Assembly: GCA_964462685.1 (NCBI GenBank)
Contig: CAYWYR010000008.1
Location: 1 to 64,000 of the forward strand
Source: CAYWYR01 sp964462685
GTDB lineage: Bacteria > Bacteroidota > Ignavibacteria > Kapaibacteriales > UBA2268
Length of the DNA: 64,000 bases
Direction: 5' to 3'
In this document: in pieces, positions 53,181 through 62,000 of the stretch
Position numbering within the stretch: position 1 is the first letter of the stretch
Layout: each line of letters opens with the position of its first letter
Notes under the pieces: model-generated
Seen by the model: the letters and a program-made list of their open reading frames with translations, nothing else
What the model was told of the DNA's origin: nothing
Databases searched by the model: none
Program-made: the position numbers and the translations under genes

Positions 53181-53583
53181 TACCAAATATTTAGTAGTTG
53201 GGGGTTATTCTCTAGCGTTTCATGGTATGCCTAGGTTTACACAGGATTTTGACCTCTGGTTAGAAGTAAGTGATAGCAATTCTTTAAAATTATTAGAAGC
53301 ATTAAATGATTTTGGATTCGGATCTCTTGGGCTGTCCAAAGATGATTTTAAGAACCCTAATAATATTATTCAATTAGGTTACCCACCTAACAGAATAGAC
53401 TTAATAATGCAGATAGATGGCGTTAAATTTGATGACGCTTATAATAATAAATAAATGATTGAAATTGATGGTCTGTCAGTTTACTTTATCAATATTCATG
53501 ATCTATTAAAAAATAAAGAATCTTCTGGTAGGCCACAAGATAATGTTGATGCCGACATGATCAGAAAGTCTGGTTTGTTATAG
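53131..53583 (+). pseudogene. Nucleotidyltransferase (AbiEii/DUF6036-like) interrupted by a stop codon
   Basis: From ATG 53131, 107 codons encode LVVGGYSLAFHGMPRFTQDFDLWLEV (GG[YF]...T.D.D nucleotidyltransferase signature) and YPPNRIDLIMQIDGVKFDDAYNNK, then TAA 53452-53454. In the same frame the next codon is ATG, and translation would continue MIEIDGLSVYFINIHDLL through NKESSGRPQDNVDADMI to TAG 53581, the expected C-terminal end of the family. One base change (for example AAA to TAA) thus splits the gene. It may be dead, or made as two pieces by reinitiation. Confidence 0.8.
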
Positions 53584-53623
53584 AGTGATAATCTACTTAC
53601 ATTATAACACGGGTATTGTATCT

Positions 53624-53666
53624 AGGCTTACCCATACAGCCGGCAGCCAGATAATCGGCAGGGTTA
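53624..53666 (+). repeat. 43-bp direct repeat, copy 2 (orphan copy of purM 3' end)
   Basis: Partial copy of the purM 3' end, lacking the rest of the gene, placed after the nucleotidyltransferase module. The following bases to 53832 hold no gene; an AT-rich stretch leads to the aldolase terminator. Confidence 0.9.
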
Positions 53667-53832
53667 GGTAGGGTAGATTTTGTGCAACTACAATCCATTC
53701 AAAATATATATAGTTAATCTGAGAGAGTCCCGTTTTAATTAGCGAGGCTTTCTTGATTAGCAATTTTTGTGTAGCATATTTCAATATATATTAGAAATAA
53801 AACTATGCTTTCTTTATAAATAACCAATAAAG

Positions 53833-53858
53833 AAAGGCGAAGCAACTGCCTCGCCTTT
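53833..53858. terminator. Intrinsic terminator of the aldolase gene
   Basis: AAAGGCGA (53833-53840) pairs with TCGCCTTT (53851-53858). It lies 26 nt beyond the aldolase stop, with T-rich sequence on the minus-strand side. Confidence 0.75.
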
Positions 53859-53883
53859 ATAGAATAAGATATTTAACTTCTAG

Positions 53884-54948
53884 CTAAGCCACCGTTATAT
53901 CCTTATCCAGATATACGTCCTGTATTAGGTTCAGAAGCTTTACGCCTTCTTCCATCGGGCGTTGGAAAGCCTTACGGCCAGAGATTAAGCCCATACCGCC
54001 CGCTCTCTTGTTCACCACGGCCGTTTCTATCGCATCCTGATAGTCGTTATCGCCCGATGCGCCGCCGCTGTTTATAAGCCCTATACGGCCCATATAACAA
54101 TTCGCCACTTGGTAGCGAGTAAGATCAATAGGGTGATCGCTGGAAAGCTCTGTATATATACGCTTATCAAACTTGCCGTAGCTACTGTCGCCCATATTCA
54201 GGGCATTATACCCGCCATTAAGCGTCGGCAGTTTTTGCTTTACTATATCCGCGCCGATAGTTACACCTAAATGGTTCGCCTGGCCGGTAAGGTCAGCAGA
54301 TGTATGATAATCCTTATCAGACTTAAAACTATTATTACGGATGTAGCACCAAAGAATAGTAGCCATGCCTAATTCATGGGCATAAGCAAAAGCTTCAGCT
54401 ATTTCAGTTATCTGGCGTGAGCTTTCTTCTGAACCGTAATATATTGTCGCACCTACCGCTGCTGCACCCATATCGTGAGCTTGCGTTACGGAACCAAAAA
54501 GTACCTGATCGAATTTATTCGGGTAGGTCAGAAGTTCGTTGTGGTTTATCTTTACGATAAACGGTATTTTATGTGCATACTTTCTTGCAACTGAACCAAG
54601 TACGCCAAAAGTTGACGCTACGCCGTTACAACCCCCTTCCATCGCAAGCTTAACTATATTTTCGCTATCAAAATAGATAGGATTTTTAGCAAAAGATGCA
54701 CCTGCTGAATGTTCAATCCCTTGGTCAACAGGCAGTATTGAAACATAACCAGTACCAGCCAGGCGGCCAGTTTCTCTCAGCCAGCCCAGATTATTCAATA
54801 CTCTGTTATTTCTATCGGTATGCGAAAAAACCGTATCGATATAATCACTGCCCGGCACCGTAAGGTGTTCTTTTGAAATTTTAGGATTATCGAAGCTAAG
54901 GAGGTTATCCCCCTTATCCCCAAGGATATCTATATGTTCTTTGCTCAT
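53884..54948 (-). CDS. fbaB: Class I fructose-bisphosphate aldolase (FbaB/DhnA family)
   Basis: 354 aa. Schiff-base type aldolase of the DhnA/FbaB group, cleaving fructose-1,6-bisphosphate in glycolysis or condensing trioses in gluconeogenesis. Characteristic stretches: VSILPVDQGIEHSAGASFAKNP, the lysine-bearing strand FIVKINHNELL, GAAAVGATIYYGSEES, and C-terminal RIGLINSGGASGDNDYQDAI with RAGGMGLISGRKAFQRP. Length fits. It follows the HIT gene by 48 nt and ends at a strong hairpin. Confidence 0.93.
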   Translation of the reverse strand: MSKEHIDILGDKGDNLLSFDNPKISKEHLTVPGSDYIDTVFSHTDRNNRVLNNLGWLRETGRLAGTGYVSILPVDQGIEHSAGASFAKNPIYFDSENIVKLAMEGGCNGVASTFGVLGSVARKYAHKIPFIVKINHNELLTYPNKFDQVLFGSVTQAHDMGAAAVGATIYYGSEESSRQITEIAEAFAYAHELGMATILWCYIRNNSFKSDKDYHTSADLTGQANHLGVTIGADIVKQKLPTLNGGYNALNMGDSSYGKFDKRIYTELSSDHPIDLTRYQVANCYMGRIGLINSGGASGDNDYQDAIETAVVNKRAGGMGLISGRKAFQRPMEEGVKLLNLIQDVYLDKDITVA

Positions 54949-54996
54949 TTTCTCAATTAATTATTTGATATTTATTATTTTAGATTTTAACAGGGT

Positions 54997-55338
54997 TTAT
55001 CCAGGTGGCCAAGTAAGTTTTCTGCCACCAAGCAGGTGGAGATGGATATGTTCAACTTCCTGCCCTCCGTTTTCGCCACAGTTCATAACAAGTCTGTATC
55101 CTTCCTCTGATAGGCCTTCTTGCTGAGCCACTTTTTTAGCAGTTTGCATCATTTCACCGAGAAGCTCTGTATCATCATCTTCCGCATTTGATATCCTATC
55201 GATCTCTTTTTTCGGGATAATCAGAATATGGACTGGAGCCTTAGGGGAAATATCCCTGAAAGCCAGTACATTCTCATTTTCTAGCAGAATATCTGCTGGA
55301 ATTTCCTTGTCGATGATTTTTTTGAATATCGTTGACAT
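54997..55338 (-). CDS. HIT-family nucleotide-binding protein
   Basis: 113 aa, HINT-type histidine triad protein. N-terminal FKKIIDKEIPADILLENENVLAFRDISPKAPVHILIIPKK is standard, and the triad is HIHLHLLGG near residues 98-106. Family members hydrolyse AMP-lysine and related adenosine phosphoramidates; the physiological substrate is uncertain. It is immediately upstream of the aldolase gene. Confidence 0.93.
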   Translation of the reverse strand: MSTIFKKIIDKEIPADILLENENVLAFRDISPKAPVHILIIPKKEIDRISNAEDDDTELLGEMMQTAKKVAQQEGLSEEGYRLVMNCGENGGQEVEHIHLHLLGGRKLTWPPG

Positions 55339-55373
55339 AAATATGACCTGTTTTTGATCTACAAAACTAATAA

Positions 55374-55410
55374 AAAAGCCCGTGCTCTTGTTATCATGCC
55401 TCGGGCTTTT
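55374..55410 (-). terminator. Intrinsic terminator of the 1169-aa surface protein gene
   Basis: On the minus strand AAAAGCCCG (55410-55402) pairs with CGGGCTTTT (55382-55374), followed by T. Confidence 0.87.
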
Positions 55411-55446
55411 AGTTAAAATATTATATCAAACTTACCTCAAACCCGT

Positions 55447-58400
55447 TTACCTTCTGTATTGAAGTTTACCTGTCAATGTTTCTCCATTGTGAGTAAGCCG
55501 GTAAATATATGTGCCGCTTCCTATTTCACGTCCATTAGTATCCTCTCCGTTCCAGGTTTCTGTATGCGTACCAGCTCTTTTGTACGAGTTTGTCATTACC
55601 GCTATACTATTGCCAAATATATCGACGACCTCCAGCTTTGCATGTCCGCTTTCCGGCAGCTCATAGGTTATGCTGGTTGAGTTGGATGTCTGGCCGAAGG
55701 GGTTTGGGCTGGCTGGAGATAAATCAAAAGCCTTCTGCCCGTGGAAAGTCGCGGTTTCAGCCATTGTCTCGTAGCAGGTCTGGGAACCGTCGCGGTCCAC
55801 CTGTCGAAGTTTGTAGCTATAGGTATGGCCAGATATTACATCACTATCAGTGAAATTATAGAGTGAGGTTGCGGTTGTAGTACCGTTCCCTTTTACAAAT
55901 GAAATCTGAGTCCATTCGTCTTCCACGCCGTAGGTGATATCACGCCTTTCCACAAAGAAGCCATGGTTTTCAACCTCCGAAGCAGTTTCCCAACCGAGAT
56001 CTATCCCTCTTGAGGTAGCACGGCTGCTAAAGGAGGTAAGCTCCACTGGTAACCATAAGAATGCGGGAGGAGGAGGATCTGGAACCCATGATCCACAATT
56101 TTCAATATTCCCCCCCCCTACACCTGTTTTCTCTCGTGTTATAACTTTCATCATAGGTCTCCAAGAGGCATTCGTCAGCGTCATGGTTTTATTATCAATG
56201 GGCGAAGTACCTGTGTAATCAAGATGGGGATATCCTAAATTCCCTATTAAATCAGGAATAAAAGCCTTCCATATTTGATCATCATTTTTATACATATACC
56301 TGTTTCCGTTAAATATTCTATAGTGCCCATCTTCATCATTTACTGTTTCAAGTGTATGTACTATGCCTTCAGTACCTAGAAAATCATTGCTATCCGAGTA
56401 GTACGATAATATTCGAGTCGCCGTATTATTTCCCGAAGCTCCAATATCAAATTGGTTACTTTCTTCCGGAGTTACAACTAAATAATATGTACCTCGATGC
56501 AAATCTATTGGTTCATCTAACTGAATATTTGAATACTTGTCATATTCGTAGCTATTGGTTGTATTATCATACCCCCTTTTTTGTGTGATAACTGATCCTT
56601 TAATTACTTCATTATCTGGACTATTTAGATCACTTCTTAGTATTTCATAAACTATATTCTGGTTACTGTTATTCTCTGGGTAATATATCTGATAACCTAA
56701 AATCGTATCTCTGTTATTAAGCTCAAATTTCATCGCTATCGAGTTATTTGATGATATGCCGGGATCCCCCCCAATAGAATATGGGATAGCCGAGAAACCA
56801 CCGTAATATCCATTCTGATTACCTTTTCCACCTTTAGAATAGCCTGGGAGATTTAGTCCTATAATATTCTCATCTAAGTATAATTTTTCTACGTCATTCT
56901 CGCCGGTTGCAAATGTCAATTCATTTTTATTTATAACATTAATTTCAGAAATAGCAACATCATTCCAAAGAATCATATCGCCACCTGGTACCCCAACTGT
57001 AGCTATTACTGTATAAGTACCAGTATCATGATAAGAATTAAATGCGGGCATATCAATATTTATTGATGTCATGCCTATATGCTGGGGTATAATTACGCGT
57101 CTACAGTATTTTGGATGATTATTAAGCATATATCCTAATAACCCACCATACCATTTATTCATTTTCTCTATACTTATATCATATATCATAACTTGCGTAG
57201 TGTAAAAAGGTGCGTTGGTAGTTGTATTATTAGATACTTCTATACTTATAGGTATATCGATATTATCCGTTTTCGCATTTACAGAATCAGATCTGACATG
57301 AATATTTGATATACTTAATTCTATTGTTTCTTCATTATCTTCCACTATCTTAATATTATCAATAAAAAATTCATCGTTATCATCTGGTATGCATTCATCA
57401 CATTTTTTGTCATCTGTAGCGGCTACCCTAATTCTAAATCTCATCTTTGATATATCGATCCCATTAAGTCTGTTTTCTTTAAGATATGCCGTTAAAGGTA
57501 CCCTATATGTTTTATAGCCTTCTCCCAACGCTACATCATATATATCTTCCTTAATGTATCCATCTCCATCTTCCGATATTTTTGGCAATACTTTATTCAA
57601 GTCTCCAAGGTCGAAAGGCATTATATATCCACCCGCCCCAAATACGGCTAATGCTGGTAGATTTGAAGCATCGTAATTGCTATCGCTAGGGTTTAAATGC
57701 TTTCGTTTTAACCTTCTCCATTTATGCTCAGGAATGTTTGTTATATCTTCATCCTCTCCCGCAACAAAAACTTCGATAATAAGACTATCAGGAATATGTG
57801 AAGCTGAGTAATAAGGATCAAATACTTCATCCGTATTGTCCTGATAAACTACCCTCGGTTCTGGACCAACAAGTAAACTATCAGCAAAGCCTCTATCCCA
57901 GCTATTTCTTTTGCGCCCTCTTTGGATATCTAGTGATAACACATAATCTCTGGAGGTATTTAGCTCTATCGTGTGTGAGGTTATTATATCACCACCTACA
58001 CTATTCCGGCTAGCCCAATCATTTCCATCAGTATTAATCCTATCTAGCTTCAGTATCGGATTCTGCATATCGAATGTATCGGAAGTAGTACCTCTATGTG
58101 GTTTTACAGGGAATATATCTTTTGACTGAGTATGGACATAATCCATTCCGTTAACTAATTCCGCTCCCTGATTAGTCCATCTATCCAATAGAGGTTCAGG
58201 AGAATTGTTATTTATCTCATATAAATAAAAATCCTCATATATATAAGGATGATCTTGATAGAATGATGCCATAAAAACTATTTTTTCATCGTATCTTGAT
58301 TCCGCAATATCGCCTTGCAGATTACCATCTATGAATATCGATCTGAATATTACTGATATATTTAAGTTGTTACCTAAATTCTCATAATCCAATTCTGATA

Positions 58401-58956
58401 AATCAATTTTTTGCATATATATTTTTGCATACTTACCAGCAGGAATTCCATTTACTTTTCTATAATCATCTGCGGAATCGAAGTCCAGATAATTGAAATA
58501 TCTATTCCCGTTGATATCAATCCTATATTCACCATAGTCAACATCAAAAACGGTATTGTTACAGTTCCCTAAAGCATCGTTATTCTTAAGGCAGTCGTAG
58601 TCAACATAAGCTATATCGCTGTATCTGTTCCCATTGTTTATTTTGTCAATCCTAAGTTCGGTAATGAAGGTTATATCGCTTTCCCCTTTCATTACATCAT
58701 AGCTAACACTATCCAGTGAATTTCTTACAGTCAATAGAGGTTGTATTATTATTGAGTCCTCAGTTTTATTATTATACTCGTACTTACCTGATGCAGTAAC
58801 ATCAATAGTATCAAGTGTTTTTAGATTTCCCTCTTGATAAACAGATTGTATTATTTCGAATCGCTCTAGTTCGACTATTCCCTCAGCTTTTATACATTCG
58901 GTCCCTATGATTAATACAATTATAGTCAGTATAAAGTATTTGATAAAATCATTCAT
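55447..58956 (-). CDS. Large secreted protein with FlgD-type C-terminal domain, contains G8 and G7 tracts
   Basis: 1169 aa. Signal peptide about 1-24 (YFILTIIVLIIGTECIKA). The long middle part (about 30-970) is beta-rich, with segments shared by its neighbour: RGRKRNSWDRGFADSLLVGPEPR, LPALAVFGAGGYIMPF, FRIRVAATDDKKCDE, IPQHIGMTSINIDMPAFN. Then VELTSFSSRATSRGIDLGWE (about 1015) opens an FN3-like module, and the end (SPNPFGQTSNSTSITYELPE to GTYIYRLTHNGETLTGKLQYRR) is a FlgD-Ig/T9SS-type C-terminal module. Homopolymers G8 (56110-56117) and G7 (56766-56772) lie in codons for GVGGGNIEN and GGDPG. Paralogue of the 1641-aa gene upstream. Role at the surface unknown. Confidence 0.87.
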   Translation of the reverse strand: MNDFIKYFILTIIVLIIGTECIKAEGIVELERFEIIQSVYQEGNLKTLDTIDVTASGKYEYNNKTEDSIIIQPLLTVRNSLDSVSYDVMKGESDITFITELRIDKINNGNRYSDIAYVDYDCLKNNDALGNCNNTVFDVDYGEYRIDINGNRYFNYLDFDSADDYRKVNGIPAGKYAKIYMQKIDLSELDYENLGNNLNISVIFRSIFIDGNLQGDIAESRYDEKIVFMASFYQDHPYIYEDFYLYEINNNSPEPLLDRWTNQGAELVNGMDYVHTQSKDIFPVKPHRGTTSDTFDMQNPILKLDRINTDGNDWASRNSVGGDIITSHTIELNTSRDYVLSLDIQRGRKRNSWDRGFADSLLVGPEPRVVYQDNTDEVFDPYYSASHIPDSLIIEVFVAGEDEDITNIPEHKWRRLKRKHLNPSDSNYDASNLPALAVFGAGGYIMPFDLGDLNKVLPKISEDGDGYIKEDIYDVALGEGYKTYRVPLTAYLKENRLNGIDISKMRFRIRVAATDDKKCDECIPDDNDEFFIDNIKIVEDNEETIELSISNIHVRSDSVNAKTDNIDIPISIEVSNNTTTNAPFYTTQVMIYDISIEKMNKWYGGLLGYMLNNHPKYCRRVIIPQHIGMTSINIDMPAFNSYHDTGTYTVIATVGVPGGDMILWNDVAISEINVINKNELTFATGENDVEKLYLDENIIGLNLPGYSKGGKGNQNGYYGGFSAIPYSIGGDPGISSNNSIAMKFELNNRDTILGYQIYYPENNSNQNIVYEILRSDLNSPDNEVIKGSVITQKRGYDNTTNSYEYDKYSNIQLDEPIDLHRGTYYLVVTPEESNQFDIGASGNNTATRILSYYSDSNDFLGTEGIVHTLETVNDEDGHYRIFNGNRYMYKNDDQIWKAFIPDLIGNLGYPHLDYTGTSPIDNKTMTLTNASWRPMMKVITREKTGVGGGNIENCGSWVPDPPPPAFLWLPVELTSFSSRATSRGIDLGWETASEVENHGFFVERRDITYGVEDEWTQISFVKGNGTTTATSLYNFTDSDVISGHTYSYKLRQVDRDGSQTCYETMAETATFHGQKAFDLSPASPNPFGQTSNSTSITYELPESGHAKLEVVDIFGNSIAVMTNSYKRAGTHTETWNGEDTNGREIGSGTYIYRLTHNGETLTGKLQYRR
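56110..56117 (-). repeat. G8 homopolymer in coding sequence
   Basis: Eight G on the coding strand in the 1169-aa gene, before its C-terminal module. A second G7 lies at 56766-56772 in the same gene. Confidence 0.85.
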
Positions 58957-58984
58957 TTCTCTTACTCCTAATGGATTTTAAACA

Positions 58985-59018
58985 AAAAAAGCCCCTTCCC
59001 ACTACGAGAAGGGGCTTT
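58985..59018 (-). terminator. Intrinsic terminator of the 1641-aa gene
   Basis: GCCCCTTC (58991-58998) and GAAGGGGC (59008-59015) form the stem, extended by A/T pairs, with a seven-T run on the minus strand. Confidence 0.9.
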
Positions 59019-59059
59019 TAAGTGTAGCTAAGTTGTCTTAGAACACCAATGTCATGTTA

Positions 59060-62000
59060 TCAGTTTCTGAACTGAACTTTACCTGTCTGAGTCTGACCGT
59101 TCTGGGTCAGTCTGAAGATATAAGTACCTGTGGAAACCTGACGTCCTGTCATATCCGTTGCATCCCAGTCTGCACTGTAACCGCCAGCATTCATGTGGTC
59201 GTTTACAAGTACAGCTACTGTGTTACCGAATAGGTCAACTATCTCTAGTTTCACATTACCGTTTTCAGGTACAGTATAACCGATTGTCGTCATAGTAGAA
59301 CCTTGACCGAACGGGTTAGGACTAGCATTCTCAAGTGTGAATGCGCCTTCTCCCATAAATGTCTCAGTCTGTACCATTGATTCGTAACAAGTCTGTGATC
59401 CGTCTCTGTCCACCTGACGAAGCTTATAGCTGTAAGTATGTCCAGAAACAACGTCCATATCAGTATAGTCATAGATCGAAGTAGATGTAGTGGTTCCGTT
59501 ACCTTTAACGAATCCTATCTGGCTCCATTCGTCTTCAACACCTTGGGTCACGTCACGTCTTTCGATATAGAAACCGTGGTTGTCTATTTCAGAAGCAGTC
59601 TCCCATCCTAGATCTATACCACGTGACGTAGCTCTCGCACCGAATGTAGTTAGCTCAACTGGTATCCATTCTTTACAGTTTTCTATTACATCACCTGGTT
59701 GACCTTGAGCTTTTAAGCCAAAATATGGTCTTAGAAGCGGAATCCAGAAACCCCTTGTAAGCGTTGCTGTTCCATCCGGACTATTGAGAGATGCAATAGA
59801 GCCTGTGTGATCCATGTGAGCAAAGGCATTATTACCAACAACTGGCGAGAAAGGTGCCCAGTTGCCGCTACCAGCTATTTCTTCATAAGCGAAAAAATTT
59901 CTGTTAATTTGTTGGAGATCATTTCCATCCCTTCTAAATTCTGGATGAATATTTGATTGAACACCTGCTACACCAAGCGGGCCATCAATTGGTACAGGAA
60001 GTGATACGTTCATAGTTCGTTGTGCTGTTCTAGTGCCGTTAGCTCCAAGAGCTATCGATGTCTGACCAAGTTGAACAATACCGATCCAGTATTCACCTTT
60101 TGGTAATATAACTTCTTGATCGGTTCTGTATGAAACATACTCACCGAAGAAATAATTATTCGTAGCAGGTGTTCTTTCAAAGTCGAAGCCTCTCACAGTT
60201 TGTAATCTACCAGCTGTAATCTGCTGTCCAGGTGTACCGTTATTATCACGATATAATCTGAACTCTATATCATCTGGTGATTGGTTAGCTTCAGCGAAAT
60301 AAGCTTCATAACCTCTTAGTGTATCAGCATTGAATACTTCAAACTGCATGGCGAACGATCCAGAAGCTGAACCATCAGGGTCTCCTGTCGAAATCGGTAC
60401 AGGAGAGAAGTTTCTTCGGTAACCAAATGCTGCTCTACCAATACCTCCTGTAACATAACCCCTTGAACCAAGGCCTAATCCAGTACCAAATTCTTCAACA
60501 TCATTAGTCGCGTTTTCAGGATCATATCCATAAGTATCGCCGAGGTTGATTTCGAATTCTGTAAAAGTAGTATCATTACGGCTTTCTCTATCACCGCCTG
60601 GTATACTGACAATACCCATAAGGGTATATCTATCGTATCCTGCATTACGAGCGTTAAAAGCTGGCATATCAACATTTATCTGTGAATTACCCAAATGCTG
60701 TGGTATTGAAACTGCACGGCAATACACAGGATCAATTCCATCTGTTAGGTCTCTGATCGCTTGATTACCCTGAGGTAAATCTGCTATCGTACCCGGCCAG
60801 ATTATAGCCTGGGCGAAATAGAACGGGGCGTTTGTTGATGTGTTATTACTTATTTCCATTTCAATAGGTATCTCCACAGCTTGAGTTGCGGGTACTTCTG
60901 AAAATCTCCATTTTATAAGTGCTTTAGAAACCTCAAGATCAGTAGCTTCTTCATCCTCTTCTAGAAGAGAGATATTATCAACATAGAATTGGTCATTATC
61001 ATCAGTGATCCATGTTATGTTTTTCTGGTCGTTTGTTGCTATAACCCTGATACGGAATCGGAAAGTCATACCACCTCTGTTAGGCCAGTCAACAAATGTA
61101 TCAGGAATCGGAACGAAATATTTATTGAATCCGAAGTCAATACCAGTATCATAGATATTAGGTTTTAGGCCTCCTAAATCTTCATCACTCACTGGAGGTA
61201 ATATTGAGTCTCGATCTTGCTCCCAGAAAGGTGAGATATATCCACCGCCACCAAATACAACTAGTGCAGGTGTACTTCTTTCAACAGCGTTATCTTCGCC
61301 AGCCGGAACACCTTTTCTTGGTAGATACCTCCATTCAGATTCACGTATGTTTACGATGTTCTCAACCTCATCTCTCGAAGGTCTTGCAAACTCTACAACA
61401 ATTGAGTCTGGAACTGCTGAAGCTGCATTTCTAAATGTCCATGGAGTTAAGGGATCTGAGTTTAATATCGCACGAGGCTCAGGACCTACTAACTGCTGAT
61501 CAGAATATCCTCTATCCCAAGAATCTCTTTTTTGAGTTCTTTGGATCGATACAGATACTACCGCACCTCTCTTATCTCTGATATCAATTGGGAAAGATGA
61601 AATGATATCACCGTAAGGTCTTCCTTCCTTTCGCGGTCCTGTCCAGTCTAAGCCAGCGTCGAACCTATCCATAGAAATAGTCGGAGAAGTTAATCTGTCA
61701 TCGATGATCTCGCCGTTTACAATACCATTATTAGCAGCTTGCACGGTTTCACGTGGGGGTAATGGATAGTCAGAGGCAACTGTACCTGCCACCATATCCG
61801 CACCTAAGTTCACCCACTGAAGTACTGAAGGCATTCTTTGATTGTCAACGAAATGATATTCAGAACCATCGTAGTAGAATTCTGTTAGGTTTCTCAATAC
61901 AAACAAGTTTACTGACTGAACATCATCAAATGGCCATTGATCTTTTAAGTCTGTACCATCATTACGAACTGGTTCTGCTGTGATTGATGCAGCCATTCTA

